A stretch of 64,000 nucleotides of DNA from Volvox africanus (lineage: Eukaryota > Chlorophyta > Chlorophyceae > Chlamydomonadales > Volvocaceae), in contig BSDZ01000046.1 of assembly GCA_030268105.1 (NCBI GenBank), forward strand, positions 62,001-126,000, written 5' to 3'. Under the pieces are notes generated by a model, which was not told the origin of the DNA, did not search any database, and saw only the letters and a program-made list of their open reading frames with translations. This document shows, piece after piece, positions 1 through 12,050 of the stretch. Position 1 is the stretch's first letter, and the number at the start of each line of letters is the position of its first letter. A program made the translations under genes and the position numbers.

Positions 1-103
1 AGGGCTGAACTTCATGGTCAGGCTCACTGACGTCTGCCTCGCTGGGTATCTCCATAGGAACGACTGTCTGAGAACCCATAATCCAGCCAGATATTTGCTG
101 CAT
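1..103 (-). CDS. 19-residue-repeat J-like protein, N-terminal end only
   Basis: The first about 34 codons of the gene described fully at 5675-6550, starting at the ATG whose complement lies at 101-103. The rest of this copy, including its repeat array and C-terminus, lies left of the window. The sequence is the same as the matching part of the copy at 5675-6550, so it adds no variant information. Confidence 0.5.
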   Translation of the reverse strand, partial: MQQISGWIMGSQTVVPMEIPSEADVSEPDHEVQP

Positions 104-969
104 GGACGGCAACCTAAGTTGCCAGCACAGCACCTTCGGCTGCAGATGCACCGCGGTCGAAGAGAGAAATATGGTCCTGCGGCAATGGGCGAAAAATTAA
201 TTTTCTGTGACTTAAAATGGTTCAGGCTTTGACCTTGACCGTGAGGCGGCGGCGGCATCCCAATCACATACAGCTACAATGCAAGGAAAGCTGCCCATAT
301 AGTTAATTTTTAATTAAGCTTAGCAAAGGCATCGGTGGAGTCAGCCATGAAAATTGGAAAAGGCTTGAGCGTACCTTGGGTAGAAGACCTCGAAGCATGT
401 CCGCGCCAGGTAGAAGATTCCACTGAGCATGGCTTTTAGGACGGGCCTAGCGACACAGCTCATGGTATCTGAATCCACGCAAACAAGCAAGCCTATCCAA
501 AGACCAGGTGTGCTTGCAGCTTAAGGCCGCGGTGTGCGTATGTTGAAAGTCAAGTTCGATAGAGATAGAGTGTGCAGAGCAGGTAGCAGTAAACAACGTT
601 GCATTTAAAACGCTGTAGTGAGAAAATGCGCACTGAACAGCCTAAGTAGCAAAAGTTTGATGAAAGTACGGCGGAAAGTGTACCTGCCCTGCCAGGGGCT
701 TCTTTACATATGTGAGAAATTTTGAGGTATTTCGTTGCTTACGGAAAGCTTCCAATCAATCCACGGTTAGGATGGCACAGGGAAGTTATGTGCATTCAGT
801 ACTAAGCTGGAACCACGGCCAGTAGCGTCTGTGGACGACGCGAAGTTGAACCTCTTTTTCCTAGGATAGAATTTGCAGCTCTCAGCGTTTTATTATGGAA
901 ATATGAGGCCTTGGCGCATGCTCTTTCACGCATCGATGCCTTTGATTTTCCTTCAAAGAGACTTGTTAT

Positions 970-1116
970 CGATATAGTACAAAACATAGGTATCAGAGTC
1001 TGCCCAATTAAGGGTGGTATCGAAAGACACCGAATATGAAGTCAAAGCCCCATATATATGTTTCGTTCCAGGGACAGACAAAGTGTCCAAGGAAGCTCCC
1101 AAGGATCCTGGATCGC
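970..1116. repeat. Internal direct repeat R1 (147 bp)
   Basis: This runs from cgatatagtacaaaacatag to the ggatcgc before catgacag. It is the same, apart from a G/T difference in gaa(g/t)tcaaag, as R2 at 5063-5209 in the same unit and the same orientation. Other R1 copies are 7417-7563, 26933-27079 and 33448-33594. R1 is followed by catgacagtgagc, while R2 is followed by gtgtttctggggtc. The flanks let recombinants be recognised. Confidence 0.93.
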
Positions 1117-2725
1117 ATGACAGTGAGCATACAAGCATGGCTTGTTGCCCGTGGCCACCGGCATGAAGCCATGCCTGCGGCCGTGCGCCCCACCCTAGCT
1201 GAGACCTGTTATTGCTTCGTCCAACACCTCCGTCTACTGCCTCCCCTTGGTCCGTAGCCCTTCTGCCCGGTCGCCTGACAACTGCCGCACCCATTCACAC
1301 CATCCCCGCACATGCAGCCCGTCTGGCGAGCTAAATAACGCATGATAGATTGGGGCATAACAACTTCACCACGCAACCAAATTTTGGCACGAAACAATCC
1401 AACAAACACGACGTGCTTTTTGTCCCGAGACACTCTGATTATGACTCCAGGGGGACACGTGCTTAGGGCCTAGCAAGAGTTCGTTGAGGGTAGCTCCGGG
1501 CAAAAAGAGACATGTATGGCTCCAGGGAACCACGTGAAACTTGATGAACAAACGAGGCTTACTGGGCCATATCGTGACCCCCCTTAAATCACTGCTGGGA
1601 CACTCCCAACGGCACGGACCTAGGGAGCTTTCGTTTATTTGCATGGAAATCAATAAATGGCTGCGTACCCTCCTTCCACCAGAATACATGATCCCCAGCT
1701 TAGCATGTGTACTCGGGTAACGGGGATAGTAGAAAGCAAAGCGGTACTGCTAGCTATTGAACAGCTCATTATGCATAGCCATATCACCCATGAAGCAGTG
1801 ACATTGATACCCGGCGTCCACGAAAACCCACTAAGCCTCCATCCGCACACTTGCGCAGCCGAAGCTAGCACAAGTTGACAGCAAGCCGAGTGAAATTTCG
1901 ACCCGCACAGACAGGCCAGCCCTTGAGGCCAAGCGCGCCAATCACCAGATGAGCAGATGCATAAAACCGCGCAAACTCAGATATCGCCAGAACCCCAGCC
2001 GGGTGCGCTCACCATGCAGCGATAACTCCATTTCCCCCGTTCACCACCGCACAACGCATGCATGCACATGCCCCTTCCTGTCAGGACCCACCGCAACACA
2101 GTGGATTGACCTACTGCCCGTGCAAGCGCATTTCTCTAAAGACAGCCCTGTGTTCGGACTGCGCTACAGCTTGTAGGGCGCGCCTGGCGACTGCTGCTGG
2201 GCGGGAGGGCTGTACCAGCTCCAGATATCTGGTGACTGCTGCTGAACCAGCCCTAGCTATCTGGTGACATGTACTTGATGACCTGCGACGGACGCGCCAG
2301 TATAGGGACGGAAAGGCTGTGTTGAGCAGCAGTGAGGTCGCAAGCGGATCCTTACAATACCAAAGACATAGCGACTGTCCATGAAGGTAAAATGTAGCTC
2401 CGGCGGAGTGTGCTAGCACGGGACTGGAGCATCTGGGTTGTATGTTGGACAAGCTGGATAGGGGTACAGGCTACACTGCGCGCAGCTGGGCTAGGGTATT
2501 TAGACGGAAACGTGGCGGGCAGGTGATAGCGACATGCGGAATAAGGGCAGAGCAGCGGCCACGTTGAAATTTGCACTAGCAGGCTCGCTTTGCAGATGCT
2601 TGTTTACATCCGCGCACATGCAGCCGTTTTGCCTTTGCTTGCCTCACGTGATCCCTGACTTACTTACCCTTACAACAAAGGTCCATCCCTCCGCACCTTA
2701 ATCAGAGATCCCAGGTCCCGTACCT

Positions 2726-3112
2726 GTGGGCTCGCCACTCTCCAAGGCTGTGCGTCCCTCGCTCATAACTTGGACAGGCGCTGTGTTGGTGAGGGCCTCG
2801 CTCGAGCAAGTCTCCGCAAAAAGTGAAGAAAACAGAAATCCCCTCAACAGTCTAGGACACGACCTCGCCACCAGCTTCTTGATTTCGGATCCAAGTTGCA
2901 AAATGCCACCGACACGCCTGATGCGTGGCTTTGAAGCGGTTGCGGCTTACCAATGGGAGAATAAGGTGCTAACTGGCGACAAATTCAAGGGTGGAGAGAG
3001 AGAAAAAGAGGGAGAAGAAGAGAGTGGGGATAAGGCAGCTGGGCGGAGGGCGGGTGTAGGAGGGGGCAGGGCGGGGATTCAGCTTGGACGAGGGCTTGTT
3101 CGTTCGTTCTAG
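2726..3112 (+). CDS. Unidentified 128-residue open frame of the unit
   Basis: This frame is repeated at 9173-9559, 18815-19201, 28689-29075 and 35203-35589. In the short units at 13185 and 20622 it stops early (15096-15365, 22533-22802), because caagggtgg is replaced by caaggtttg and a TGA follows. Residues 1 to about 90 are of mixed composition and could be an exon. The tail is Glu/Gly/Arg-rich, coming from a purine tract, and is probably not protein. The opposite strand is also open (2698-2901). No family is recognised. Two of six units truncate it, so it may be non-coding. Confidence 0.2.
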   Translation: MGSPLSKAVRPSLITWTGAVLVRASLEQVSAKSEENRNPLNSLGHDLATSFLISDPSCKMPPTRLMRGFEAVAAYQWENKVLTGDKFKGGEREKEGEEESGDKAAGRRAGVGGGRAGIQLGRGLVRSF

Positions 3113-5062
3113 GGGTGCAAGCGCCATACCTTCGACCTAATAAGCAGCACCATACGAAGCACTGTTCTCTGTACGAAAATGCTTTGCTCGCCAGCCAGCT
3201 TGACCGGCCCCTGCATGCCGCATCATCTGCATAGGCTGTCTTTGGCATCGTCGACAAGAATACCACCAAAGCTGCGAATTTAAATTCAACAGGGCGACGG
3301 CCGCTGTTGGAATTCCACAAACTCCGCCCAGGGTCTTCAGACTTCTGGAGTGCGGCGATCACAAAAAGGTACGTCAGCGCGCTTACGCATGTACACATGG
3401 ACGGACCCAGAGGTCCCTGTTCGGACCCCTGCACGGACTCGACAACTTGGTACCTGCCAAGGTGCTGCTTACGGTTGCGTGGCTGACATACGCATTTCAT
3501 TTGTACAAGGCCTACGTGCAGGCAAAGAAATCGCGTTGCCACCCTGCGCAGTACCTCGGTGGCGTTGGTTTCCAAAAAAACATTATCAGCAGCTGTTGCT
3601 CCTATACGTGCTCGTATTGATTGCTGTGTGATATGTATGTACCAGTTCAACAATTCATGAACCCTATCTAGCATTCAATACTGCAACGTAAAGTTCTCTC
3701 GATATGATGAAACGTTTTAAGATTATAAGACGGTTGGTCGGTCATGTATCAAGGCCTACCGCGTCTGACTTTCTGCAATGGCAACTATGGAAACGCCTGG
3801 CAGTTGCACACAAATTCTTAATTCAGGGAAGTAAGGAAAATAAGTTCGAGACAAAGAGGCAAATAAAATTGTTCGATGCTCTTACGAGCAAGCCCATCGG
3901 TGAAGCTGTCACGTCGAGAAGCGCGATGGATCAACGGTGAACTGACAAGACTGTCGAAGCTCCCAAACCAACGATTTGATTGCATTTGCATAGTTGTGAG
4001 AACTAAATAATGGTTCAATGTATATGATTTGTTCGGGCAATCGTTCAATCCCAACCGTAATTGTTTTGCTATTGCTTCATAAACGCGTGAGTGCAGCGGT
4101 TGACCAAGGAATCGGGGAGGTCGAACTTATCAAAGTCCACATCTACCAGCAGGCACCTAGAATACACACATTTAAAGTCCGTTGCTGCAACTTGCATGGT
4201 ATGAATGGTTACAACGTATCCCAAATTTCTCGTTCCTACCTTTCCAACATCCTGTTCCTGTCCTCTCGTGCGACTTAAAGACGTGCGTCTTGACGACCGC
4301 CTGGGCCGCCCCAACGTCCGCCTCCCACTTAATTCAAAGTATGGCATCTGCGTGTGTATCAGGCCTTGGAGCATGCTCTTTCACGCTTCGATGCCTTTGA
4401 TTTTCCTTCCAAGAGACTTATTATCGAACACGTTTCACTGGAAGAACGAGCTATGGGTAGCCGGAGATGAACCGTTCAAATAAATGCATGTTGGGCATTA
4501 GACTACGTGTGTATAGGGCCGGATGGCCGTGTCTATTTAAACATTGATCAGGACGTATTCACATACGGCTGGTAGAGGATGCCACGGCATGGGAACAGTG
4601 ACATCCACGACAGTGTACGCCTGATGGCTGGTGCGTGCTCGTGCCTTCATGCACATCTAATTTGTGGATGGGCTGCGGGCTGAACGTGTGTGTATGTTTG
4701 TGTATGATACGTTCACTTTCACTGTTTGGAAACTAGTTTGATAAGCCCCATCCCGCCGTTGGTATGGGCTATGGGTATGTTTTAATCCCCTTCACCCGAT
4801 TAATGACGAGCATGTGAACCATGCAGCTGTGTTGACTGCATTACCGAGCTACTAGAGCTGTGTAAACATCTTGCCGTATCCGTTAATTGTGTAGGCGTGT
4901 ACTCAGACAGGAAGGGCGCAGAAAACTGAAACATAATGACATCTTGTCACACTGTAGGGGCTACGCAGCAAATATGGAATTAATGACGAGGGTCTGAGCT
5001 CAGGGTGTGCGTAATTAACAAAGTTACATGAAACACAAACAGAATTGTGGAAGTACCAATCA

Positions 5063-5209
5063 CGATATAGTACAAAACATAGGTATCAGAGTCTGCCCAA
5101 TTAAGGGTGGTATCGAAAGACACCGAATATGAATTCAAAGCCCCATATATATGTTTCGTTCCAGGGACAGACAAAGTGTCCAAGGAAGCTCCCAAGGATC
5201 CTGGATCGC
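5063..5209. repeat. Internal direct repeat R2 (147 bp)
   Basis: Second copy of R1 in the same orientation, 4.1 kb downstream within the unit. Further R2 copies are at 11439-11585, 24579-24725, 50700-50846 and 60869-61015. The copy at 24579 carries the R1-type base (gaagtc) although its flanks are R2-type, which points to exchange between the two repeats. In unit F5 the R2 copy is deleted. Confidence 0.93.
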
Positions 5210-5299
5210 GTGTTTCTGGGGTCGTAACCCTCCATGTGGTGGGGTTTCTTTACCTCGCACCTATTACTCCTCCATTGCACAAACAGGGACAATCAAGTC

Positions 5300-5375
5300 G
5301 TCCCGGCCAAAGCCACTCCGGCGGCTAAGGCCCCCCCTTTGTCCCAGCCAAAGCCGCTCCGGCGGCTTAAGCCCA
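5300..5375. repeat. 41-bp GC-rich minisatellite, two copies
   Basis: The unit reads gtcccagccaaagccgctcc followed by ggcggctaaggccccccctt, here in about 1.9 copies. The same two-copy form is found near 11676, 24816 and 31103. The D blocks carry three copies. Confidence 0.8.
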
Positions 5376-5674
5376 CTTCTTTTTGCCACTCGTTACACAA
5401 GCAAAGGACAATACGTCCCAGCCACAGCCGCCCTGGAGGCAGAGCCCCCGACCAGTCCACACCAGGGCATTAAATCTGCGTGGAAAGGGTTTGTTAGTCA
5501 GTAAGGACATGTCTAATTATTATCGTAAGAACTGAGCGACACGATGAAACAGGCAGGCCAAGTCCCACACTTACCTTCTGATGACTAACATAAAGCCCTG
5601 ATAAGATGCATGCAATCCCCCCTTTGTTTCCCTTGCTCCACCCCTCGCTCATCATATGCCTTCGGCATGCGCAT

Positions 5675-6550
5675 CTAGTTGTTGTTCTCAAGTCTGCTAT
5701 ATGCGACTTGCAAGTGTTCGAAGGCTTTGAAGGCCAACGCCCTGTGTTGCCCACCGAGCAGGTGACGGTGTGGGTTCACCTGCCACCTGAGCCTGTCGTA
5801 CACAGCCTTCCGTCCCTGGGTTTTGAACTTTTCCGGAGCAAGCTGGAAGATGAGACGGTCGCCAAGTGCCTCATCTTCCAGTTTGCTAAGTGTGATCACC
5901 CACTCAACCACATCCGCATTTGTAAGCCCCTCAGTGGGTATGACGACATGGCTCACGTGGCGCAACCCGTTATCTGCACTTTGGGTATCTCCGCTTTCAG
6001 CCACGTCCCTCTCGTGGCACACCACATTATCCGCACTTTGGGTATCTCCGCTTTCGGCCACGTGCCTCTCGTGGCACACCATGTTCTCCGCACTTTGGCT
6101 ATCTCCGCTTTCAGCCACGTGCCTCTGGTGGCACACCACATTATCCGCACTTTGGGTATCTCCGCTTTCGGCCACGTCCCTCTCGTGGCACACCACGTTC
6201 TCCACACTTTGGGTATCTCCGCTTTCGGCCACGTCCCTCTCGTGGCACACCACATTATTCGCATTTTGGGTATCTCCGCTTTCGGCCACGTGCCTCTCGT
6301 AGTTAACCTTTTTGGTATCACTCTCATAATTGCCGATATGGACCACTGGCACCTCGTGGTCGATTTTGCTCTCGATGCTCTGCGCATCCTGGTGTTGGAA
6401 CACAGACACCTCATAGTCAAACCCATCACTTTTGGTTCCATTTTCCCAGGGCTGAACTTCATGGTCAGGCTCACTGACGTCTGCCTCGCTGGGTATCTCC
6501 ATAGGAACGACTGTCTGAGAACCCATAATCCAGCCAGATATTTGCTGCAT
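5675..6550 (-). CDS. Acidic 19-residue-repeat protein with degenerate J-domain-like C-terminus
   Basis: Open frame of 291 residues from the first ATG; the frame is open about 80 bases further upstream, where a gccgcag acceptor-like site could join an earlier exon. Residues 1-84 are polar. Residues 85-198 are six tandem 19-residue repeats with core HVAESGDTQSADNVVCHER, His and Asp alternating before VAES. The last about 50 residues resemble helices II-III of a J domain: LRWQV-NPHRH, a loop, then AFKAFEHLQVAYSRL. The HPD tripeptide that lets J proteins stimulate Hsp70 is replaced by NPH, so classical co-chaperone activity is unlikely. A good splice donor (cagaag|gtaagt) lies about 100 bases after the stop. 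The function is unknown. The opposite strand is open too, so coding on this strand is inferred from the J-like tail. Confidence 0.55.
   Translation of the reverse strand: MQQISGWIMGSQTVVPMEIPSEADVSEPDHEVQPWENGTKSDGFDYEVSVFQHQDAQSIESKIDHEVPVVHIGNYESDTKKVNYERHVAESGDTQNANNVVCHERDVAESGDTQSVENVVCHERDVAESGDTQSADNVVCHQRHVAESGDSQSAENMVCHERHVAESGDTQSADNVVCHERDVAESGDTQSADNGLRHVSHVVIPTEGLTNADVVEWVITLSKLEDEALGDRLIFQLAPEKFKTQGRKAVYDRLRWQVNPHRHLLGGQHRALAFKAFEHLQVAYSRLENNN
5957..6298. repeat. 57-bp coding minisatellite, 6 copies
   Basis: Six 57-bp units inside the repeat-protein gene. Units carry either cacgtgcctctc (His in the protein) or cacgtccctctc (Asp). From N- to C-terminus the order is H, D, D, H, H, D. 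There are no spacers between units. Confidence 0.95.
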
Positions 6551-9500
6551 GGACGGCAACCTAAGTTGCCAGCACAGCACCTTCGGCTGCAGATGCACCG
6601 CGGTCGAAGAGAGAAATATGGTCCTGCGGCAATGGGCGAAAAATTAATTTTCTGTGACTTAAAATGGTTCAGGCTTTGACCTTGACCGTGAGGCGGCGGC
6701 GGCATCCCAATCACATACAGCTACAATGCAAGGAAAGCTGCCCATATAGTTAATTTTTAATTAAGCTTAGCAAAGGCATCGGTGGAGTCAGCCATGAAAA
6801 TTGGAAAAGGCTTGAGCGTACCTTGGGTAGAAGACCTCGAAGCATGTCCGCGCCAGGTAGAAGATTCCACTGAGCATGGCTTTTAGGACGGGCCTAGCGA
6901 CACAGCTCATGGTATCTGAATCCACGCAAACAAGCAAGCCTATCCAAAGACCAGGTGTGCTTGCAGCTTAAGGCCGCGGTGTGCGTATGTTGAAAGTCAA
7001 GTTCGATAGAGATAGAGTGTGCAGAGCAGGTAGCAGTAAACAACGTTGCATTTAAAACGCTGTAGTGAGAAAATGCGCACTGAACAGCCTAAGTAGCAAA
7101 AGTTTGATGAAAGTACGGCGGAAAGTGTACCTGCCCTGCCAGGGGCTTCTTTACATATGTGAGAAATTTTGAGGTATTTCGTTGCTTACGGAAAGCTTCC
7201 AATCAATCCACGGTTAGGATGGCACAGGGAAGTTATGTGCATTCAGTACTAAGCTGGAACCACGGCCAGTAGCGTCTGTGGACGACGCGAAGTTGAACCT
7301 CTTTTTCCTAGGATAGAATTTGCAGCTCTCAGCGTTTTATTATGGAAATATGAGGCCTTGGCGCATGCTCTTTCACGCATCGATGCCTTTGATTTTCCTT
7401 CAAAGAGACTTGTTATCGATATAGTACAAAACATAGGTATCAGAGTCTGCCCAATTAAGGGTGGTATCGAAAGACACCGAATATGAAGTCAAAGCCCCAT
7501 ATATATGTTTCGTTCCAGGGACAGACAAAGTGTCCAAGGAAGCTCCCAAGGATCCTGGATCGCATGACAGTGAGCATACAAGCATGGCTTGTTGCCCGTG
7601 GCCACCGGCATGAAGCCATGCCTGCGGCCGTGCGCCCCACCCTAGCTGAGACCTGTTATTGCTTCGTCCAACACCTCCGTCTACTGCCTCCCCTTGGTCC
7701 GTAGCCCTTCTGCCCGGTCGCCTGACAACTGCCGCACCCATTCACACCATCCCCGCACATGCAGCCCGTCTGGCGAGCTAAATAACGCATGATAGATTGG
7801 GGCATAACAACTTCACCACGCAACCAAATTTTGGCACGAAACAATCCAACAAACACGACGTGCTTTTTGTCCCGAGACACTCTGATTATGACTCCAGGGG
7901 GACACGTGCTTAGGGCCTAGCAAGAGTTCGTTGAGGGTAGCTCCGGGCAAAAAGAGACATGTATGGCTCCAGGGAACCACGTGAAACTTGATGAACAAAC
8001 GAGGCTTACTGGGCCATATCGTGACCCCCCTTAAATCACTGCTGGGACACTCCCAACGGCACGGACCTAGGGAGCTTTCGTTTATTTGCATGGAAATCAA
8101 TAAATGGCTGCGTACCCTCCTTCCACCAGAATACATGATCCCCAGCTTAGCATGTGTACTCGGGTAACGGGGATAGTAGAAAGCAAAGCGGTACTGCTAG
8201 CTATTGAACAGCTCATTATGCATAGCCATATCACCCATGAAGCAGTGACATTGATACCCGGCGTCCACGAAAACCCACTAAGCCTCCATCCGCACACTTG
8301 CGCAGCCGAAGCTAGCACAAGTTGACAGCAAGCCGAGTGAAATTTCGACCCGCACAGACAGGCCAGCCCTTGAGGCCAAGCGCGCCAATCACCAGATGAG
8401 CAGATGCATAAAACCGCGCAAACTCAGATATCGCCAGAACCCCAGCCGGGTGCGCTCACCATGCAGCGATAACTCCATTTCCCCCGTTCACCACCGCACA
8501 ACGCATGCATGCACATGCCCCTTCCTGTCAGGACCCACCGCAACACAGTGGATTGACCTACTGCCCGTGCAAGCGCATTTCTCTAAAGACAGCCCTGTGT
8601 TCGGACTGCGCTACAGCTTGTAGGGCGCGCCTGGCGACTGCTGCTGGGCGGGAGGGCTGTACCAGCTCCAGATATCTGGTGACTGCTGCTGAACCAGCCC
8701 TAGCTATCTGGTGACATGTACTTGGTGACCTGCGACGGACGCGCCAGTATAGGGACGGAAAGGCTGTATTGAGCAGCAGTGAGGTCGCAAGCGGATCCTT
8801 TCAATACCAAAGACATAGCGACTGTCCATGAAGGTAAAATGTAGCTCCGGCGGAGTGTGCTAGCACGGGACTGGAGCATCTGGGTTGTATGTTGGACAAG
8901 CTGGATAGGGGTACAGGCTACACTGCGCGCAGCTGGGCTAGGGTATTTAGACGGAAACGTGGCGGGCAGGTGATAGCGACATGCGGAATAAGGGCAGAGC
9001 AGCGGCCACGTTGAAATTTGCACTAGCAGGCTCGCTTTGCAGATGCTTGTTTACATCCGCGCACATGCAGCCGTTTTGCCTTTGCTTGCCTCACGTGATC
9101 CCTGACTTACTTACCCTTACAACAAAGGTCCATCCCTCCGCACCTTAATCAGAGATCCCAGGTCCCGTACCTGTGGGCTCGCCACTCTCCAAGGCTGTGC
9201 GTCCCTCGCTCATAACTTGGACAGGCGCTGTGTTGGTGAGGGCCTCGCTCGAGCAAGTCTCCGCAAAAAGTGAAGAAAACAGAAATCCCCTCAACAGTCT
9301 AGGACACGACCTCGCCACCAGCTTCTTGATTTCGGATCCAAGTTGCAAAATGCCACCGACACGCCTGATGCGTGGCTTTGAAGCGGTTGCGGCTTACCAA
9401 TGGGAGAATAAGGTGCTAACTGGCGACAAATTCAAGGGTGGAGAGAGAGAAAAAGAGGGAGAAGAAGAGAGTGGGGATAAGGCAGCTGGGCGGAGGGCGG

Positions 9501-12050
9501 GTGTAGGAGGGGGCAGGGCGGGGATTCAGCTTGGACGAGGGCTTGTTCGTTCGTTCTAGGGGTGCAAGCGCCATACCTTCGACCTAATAAGCAGCACCAT
9601 ACGAAGCACTGTTCTCTGTACGAAAATGCTTTGCTCGCCAGCCAGCTTGACCGGCCCCTGCATGCCGCATCATCTGCATAGGCTGTCTTTGGCATCGTCG
9701 ACAAGAATACCACCAAAGCTGCGAATTTAAATTCAACAGGGCGACGGCCGCTGTTGGAATTCCACAAACTCCGCCCAGGGTCTTCAGACTTCTGGAGTGC
9801 GGCGATCACAAAAAGGTACGTCAGCGCGCTTACGCATGTACACATGGACGGACCCAGAGGTCCCTGTTCGGACCCCTGCACGGACTCGACAACTTGGTAC
9901 CTGCCAAGGTGCTGCTTACGGTTGCGTGGCTGACATACGCATTTCATTTGTACAAGGCCTACGTGCAGGCAAAGAAATCGCGTTGCCACCCTGCGCAGTA
10001 CCTCGGTGGCGTTGGTTTCCAAAAAAACATTATCAGCAGCTGTTGCTCCTATACGTGCTCGTATTGATTGCTGTGTGATATGTATGTACCAGTTCAACAA
10101 TTCATGAACCCTATCTAGCATTCAATACTGCAACGTAAAGCTCTCTCGATATGATGAAATGTTTTAAGATTATAAGACGGTTGGTCGGTCATGTATCAAG
10201 GCCTACCGCGTCTGACTTTCTGCAATGGCAACTATGGAAACGCCTGGCAGTTGCACACAAATTCTTAATTCAGGGAAGTAAGGAAAATAAGTTCGAGACA
10301 AAGAGGCAAATAAAATTGTTCGATGCTCTTACGAGCAAGCCCATCGGTGAAGCTGTCACGTCGAGAAGCGCGATGGATCAACGGTGAACTGACAAGACTG
10401 TCGAAGCTCCCAAACCAACGATTTGATTGCATTTGCATAGTTGTGAGAACTAAATAATGGTTCAATGTATATGATTTGTTCGGGCAATCGTTCAATCCCA
10501 ACCGTAATTGTTTTGCTATTGCTTCATAAACGCGTGAGTGCAGCGGTTGACCAAGGAATCGGGGAGGTCGAACTTATCAAAGTCCACATCTACCAGCAGG
10601 CACCTAGAATACACACATTTAAAGTCCGTTGCTGCAACTTGCATGGTATGAAAGGTTACAACGTATCCCAAATTTCTCGTTCCTACCTTTCCAACATCCT
10701 GTTCCTGTCCTCTCGTGCGACTTAAAGACGTGCGTCTTGACGACCGCCTGGGCCGCCCCAACGTCCGCCTCCCACTTAATTCAAAGTATGGCATCTGCGT
10801 GTGTATCAGGCCTTGGAGCATGCTCTTTCACGCTTCGATGCCTTTGATTTTCCTTCCAAGAGACTTATTATCGAACACGTTTCACTGGAAGAACGAGCTA
10901 TGGGTAGCCGGAGATGAACCGTTCAAATAAATGAATGTTGGGCATTAGACTACGTGTGTATAGGGCCGGATGGCCGTGTCTATTTATACATTGATCAGGA
11001 CGTATTCACATACGGCTGGTAGAGGATGCCACGGCATGGGAACAGTGACATCCACGACAGTGTACGCCTGATGGCTGGTGCGTGCTCGTGCCTTCATGCA
11101 CATCTAGTTTGATAAGCCCCATCCCGCCGTTGGTATGGGCTATGGGTATGTGTTTATACCCCTTCATGTGATATATTGATGACGAGCATGTGAACCATGC
11201 AGCTGTGTTGACTGCATTACCGAGCTACTAAAGCTGTGTAAACATCTTGCCGTATCCGTTAATTGTGTAGGCGTGTACTCAGACAGGAAGGGCGCAGAAA
11301 ACTGAAACATAATGACATCTTGTCACACTGTAGGGGCTACGCAGCAAATATGGAATTAATGACGAGGGTCTGAGCTCAGGGTGTGCGTAATTAACAAAGT
11401 TACATGAAACACAAACAGAATTGTGGAAGTACCAATCACGATATAGTACAAAACATAGGTATCAGAGTCTGCCCAATTAAGGGTGGTATCGAAAGACACC
11501 GAATATGAATTCAAAGCCCCATATACATGTTTCGTTCCAGGGACAGACAAAGTGTCCAAGGAAGCTCCCAAGGATCCTGGATCGCGTGTTTCTGGGGTCG
11601 TAACCCTCCATGTGGTGGGGTTTCTTTACCTCGCACCCATTACTCCTCCATTGCACAAACAGGGACAATCAAGACCTCCCGGCCAAAGCCACTCCGGCGG
11701 CTAAGGCCCCCCCTTTGTCCCAGCCAAAGCCGCTCCGGCGGCTTAAGCCCACTTCTTTTTGCCACTCGTTACACAAGCAAAGGACGATACGTCCCAGCCA
11801 CAGCCGCCCTGGAGGCAGAGCCCCCGACCAGTCCACACCAGGGCATTAAATCTGCGTGGAAAGGGTTTGTTAGTCAGTAAGGACATGTCTAATTATTATC
11901 GTAAGAACTGAGCGACACAATGAAACAGGCAGGCCAGGTCCCACACTTACCTTCTGATGACTAACATAAAGCCCTGATAAGATGCATGCAATCCCCCCTT
12001 TGTTTCCCTTGCTCCACCCCTCGCTCATCATATGCCTTCGGCATGCGCAT

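Larger units (their letters stand above)
1..4907. repeat. Macrosatellite full-length unit F1, cut by window start
   Basis: Base n of this stretch matches base n+6447 in the next full copy almost without change; I saw about ten differences in 4.3 kb. Unit limits are set by convention at the sequence caggaagggcgcagaaaact, which opens every copy in this array. The unit contains the N-terminal end of the repeat-protein gene (1-103, minus), direct repeat R1 (970-1116), and small open frames at 1209-1433 (-), 2726-3112 (+) and 2985-3674 (-) that match no family I know. The purine-rich tract at 2992-3080 explains the low-complexity ends of the last two frames. The 3.9-kb stretch from 240 to 4907 has no gene I can support. 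Confidence 0.95.
4908..11283. repeat. Macrosatellite full-length unit F2 (6376 bp)
   Basis: A complete unit. In order it holds R2 (5063-5209), a two-copy 41-bp minisatellite (5300-5375), the repeat-protein gene on the minus strand (5675-6550), R1 (7417-7563), the small unidentified frames, and the segment around 10151-10930. Apart from the repeat-protein gene, the 4.6 kb from 6700 to 11283 contains no gene I can support. It is almost the same as F1, and its gene copy is closest to that in the non-adjacent unit F4. Confidence 0.95.

Noticed and set aside
3400..3560. Hydrophobic plus-strand frame (NLVPAKVLLTVAWLTYAFHLY) as the N-terminus of a CAAX protease
   Set aside because: The likeness is limited to one membrane segment, with no HExxH motif or further exons in the unit.
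2985..3674. 229-residue minus-strand frame as a gene
   Set aside because: Its tail comes from a purine-rich low-complexity tract, it is shortened in the short units, and no domain is visible.
5957..6298. CRISPR-like array of 57-bp repeats
   Set aside because: The units are joined head to tail with no spacers and encode a 19-residue protein repeat.
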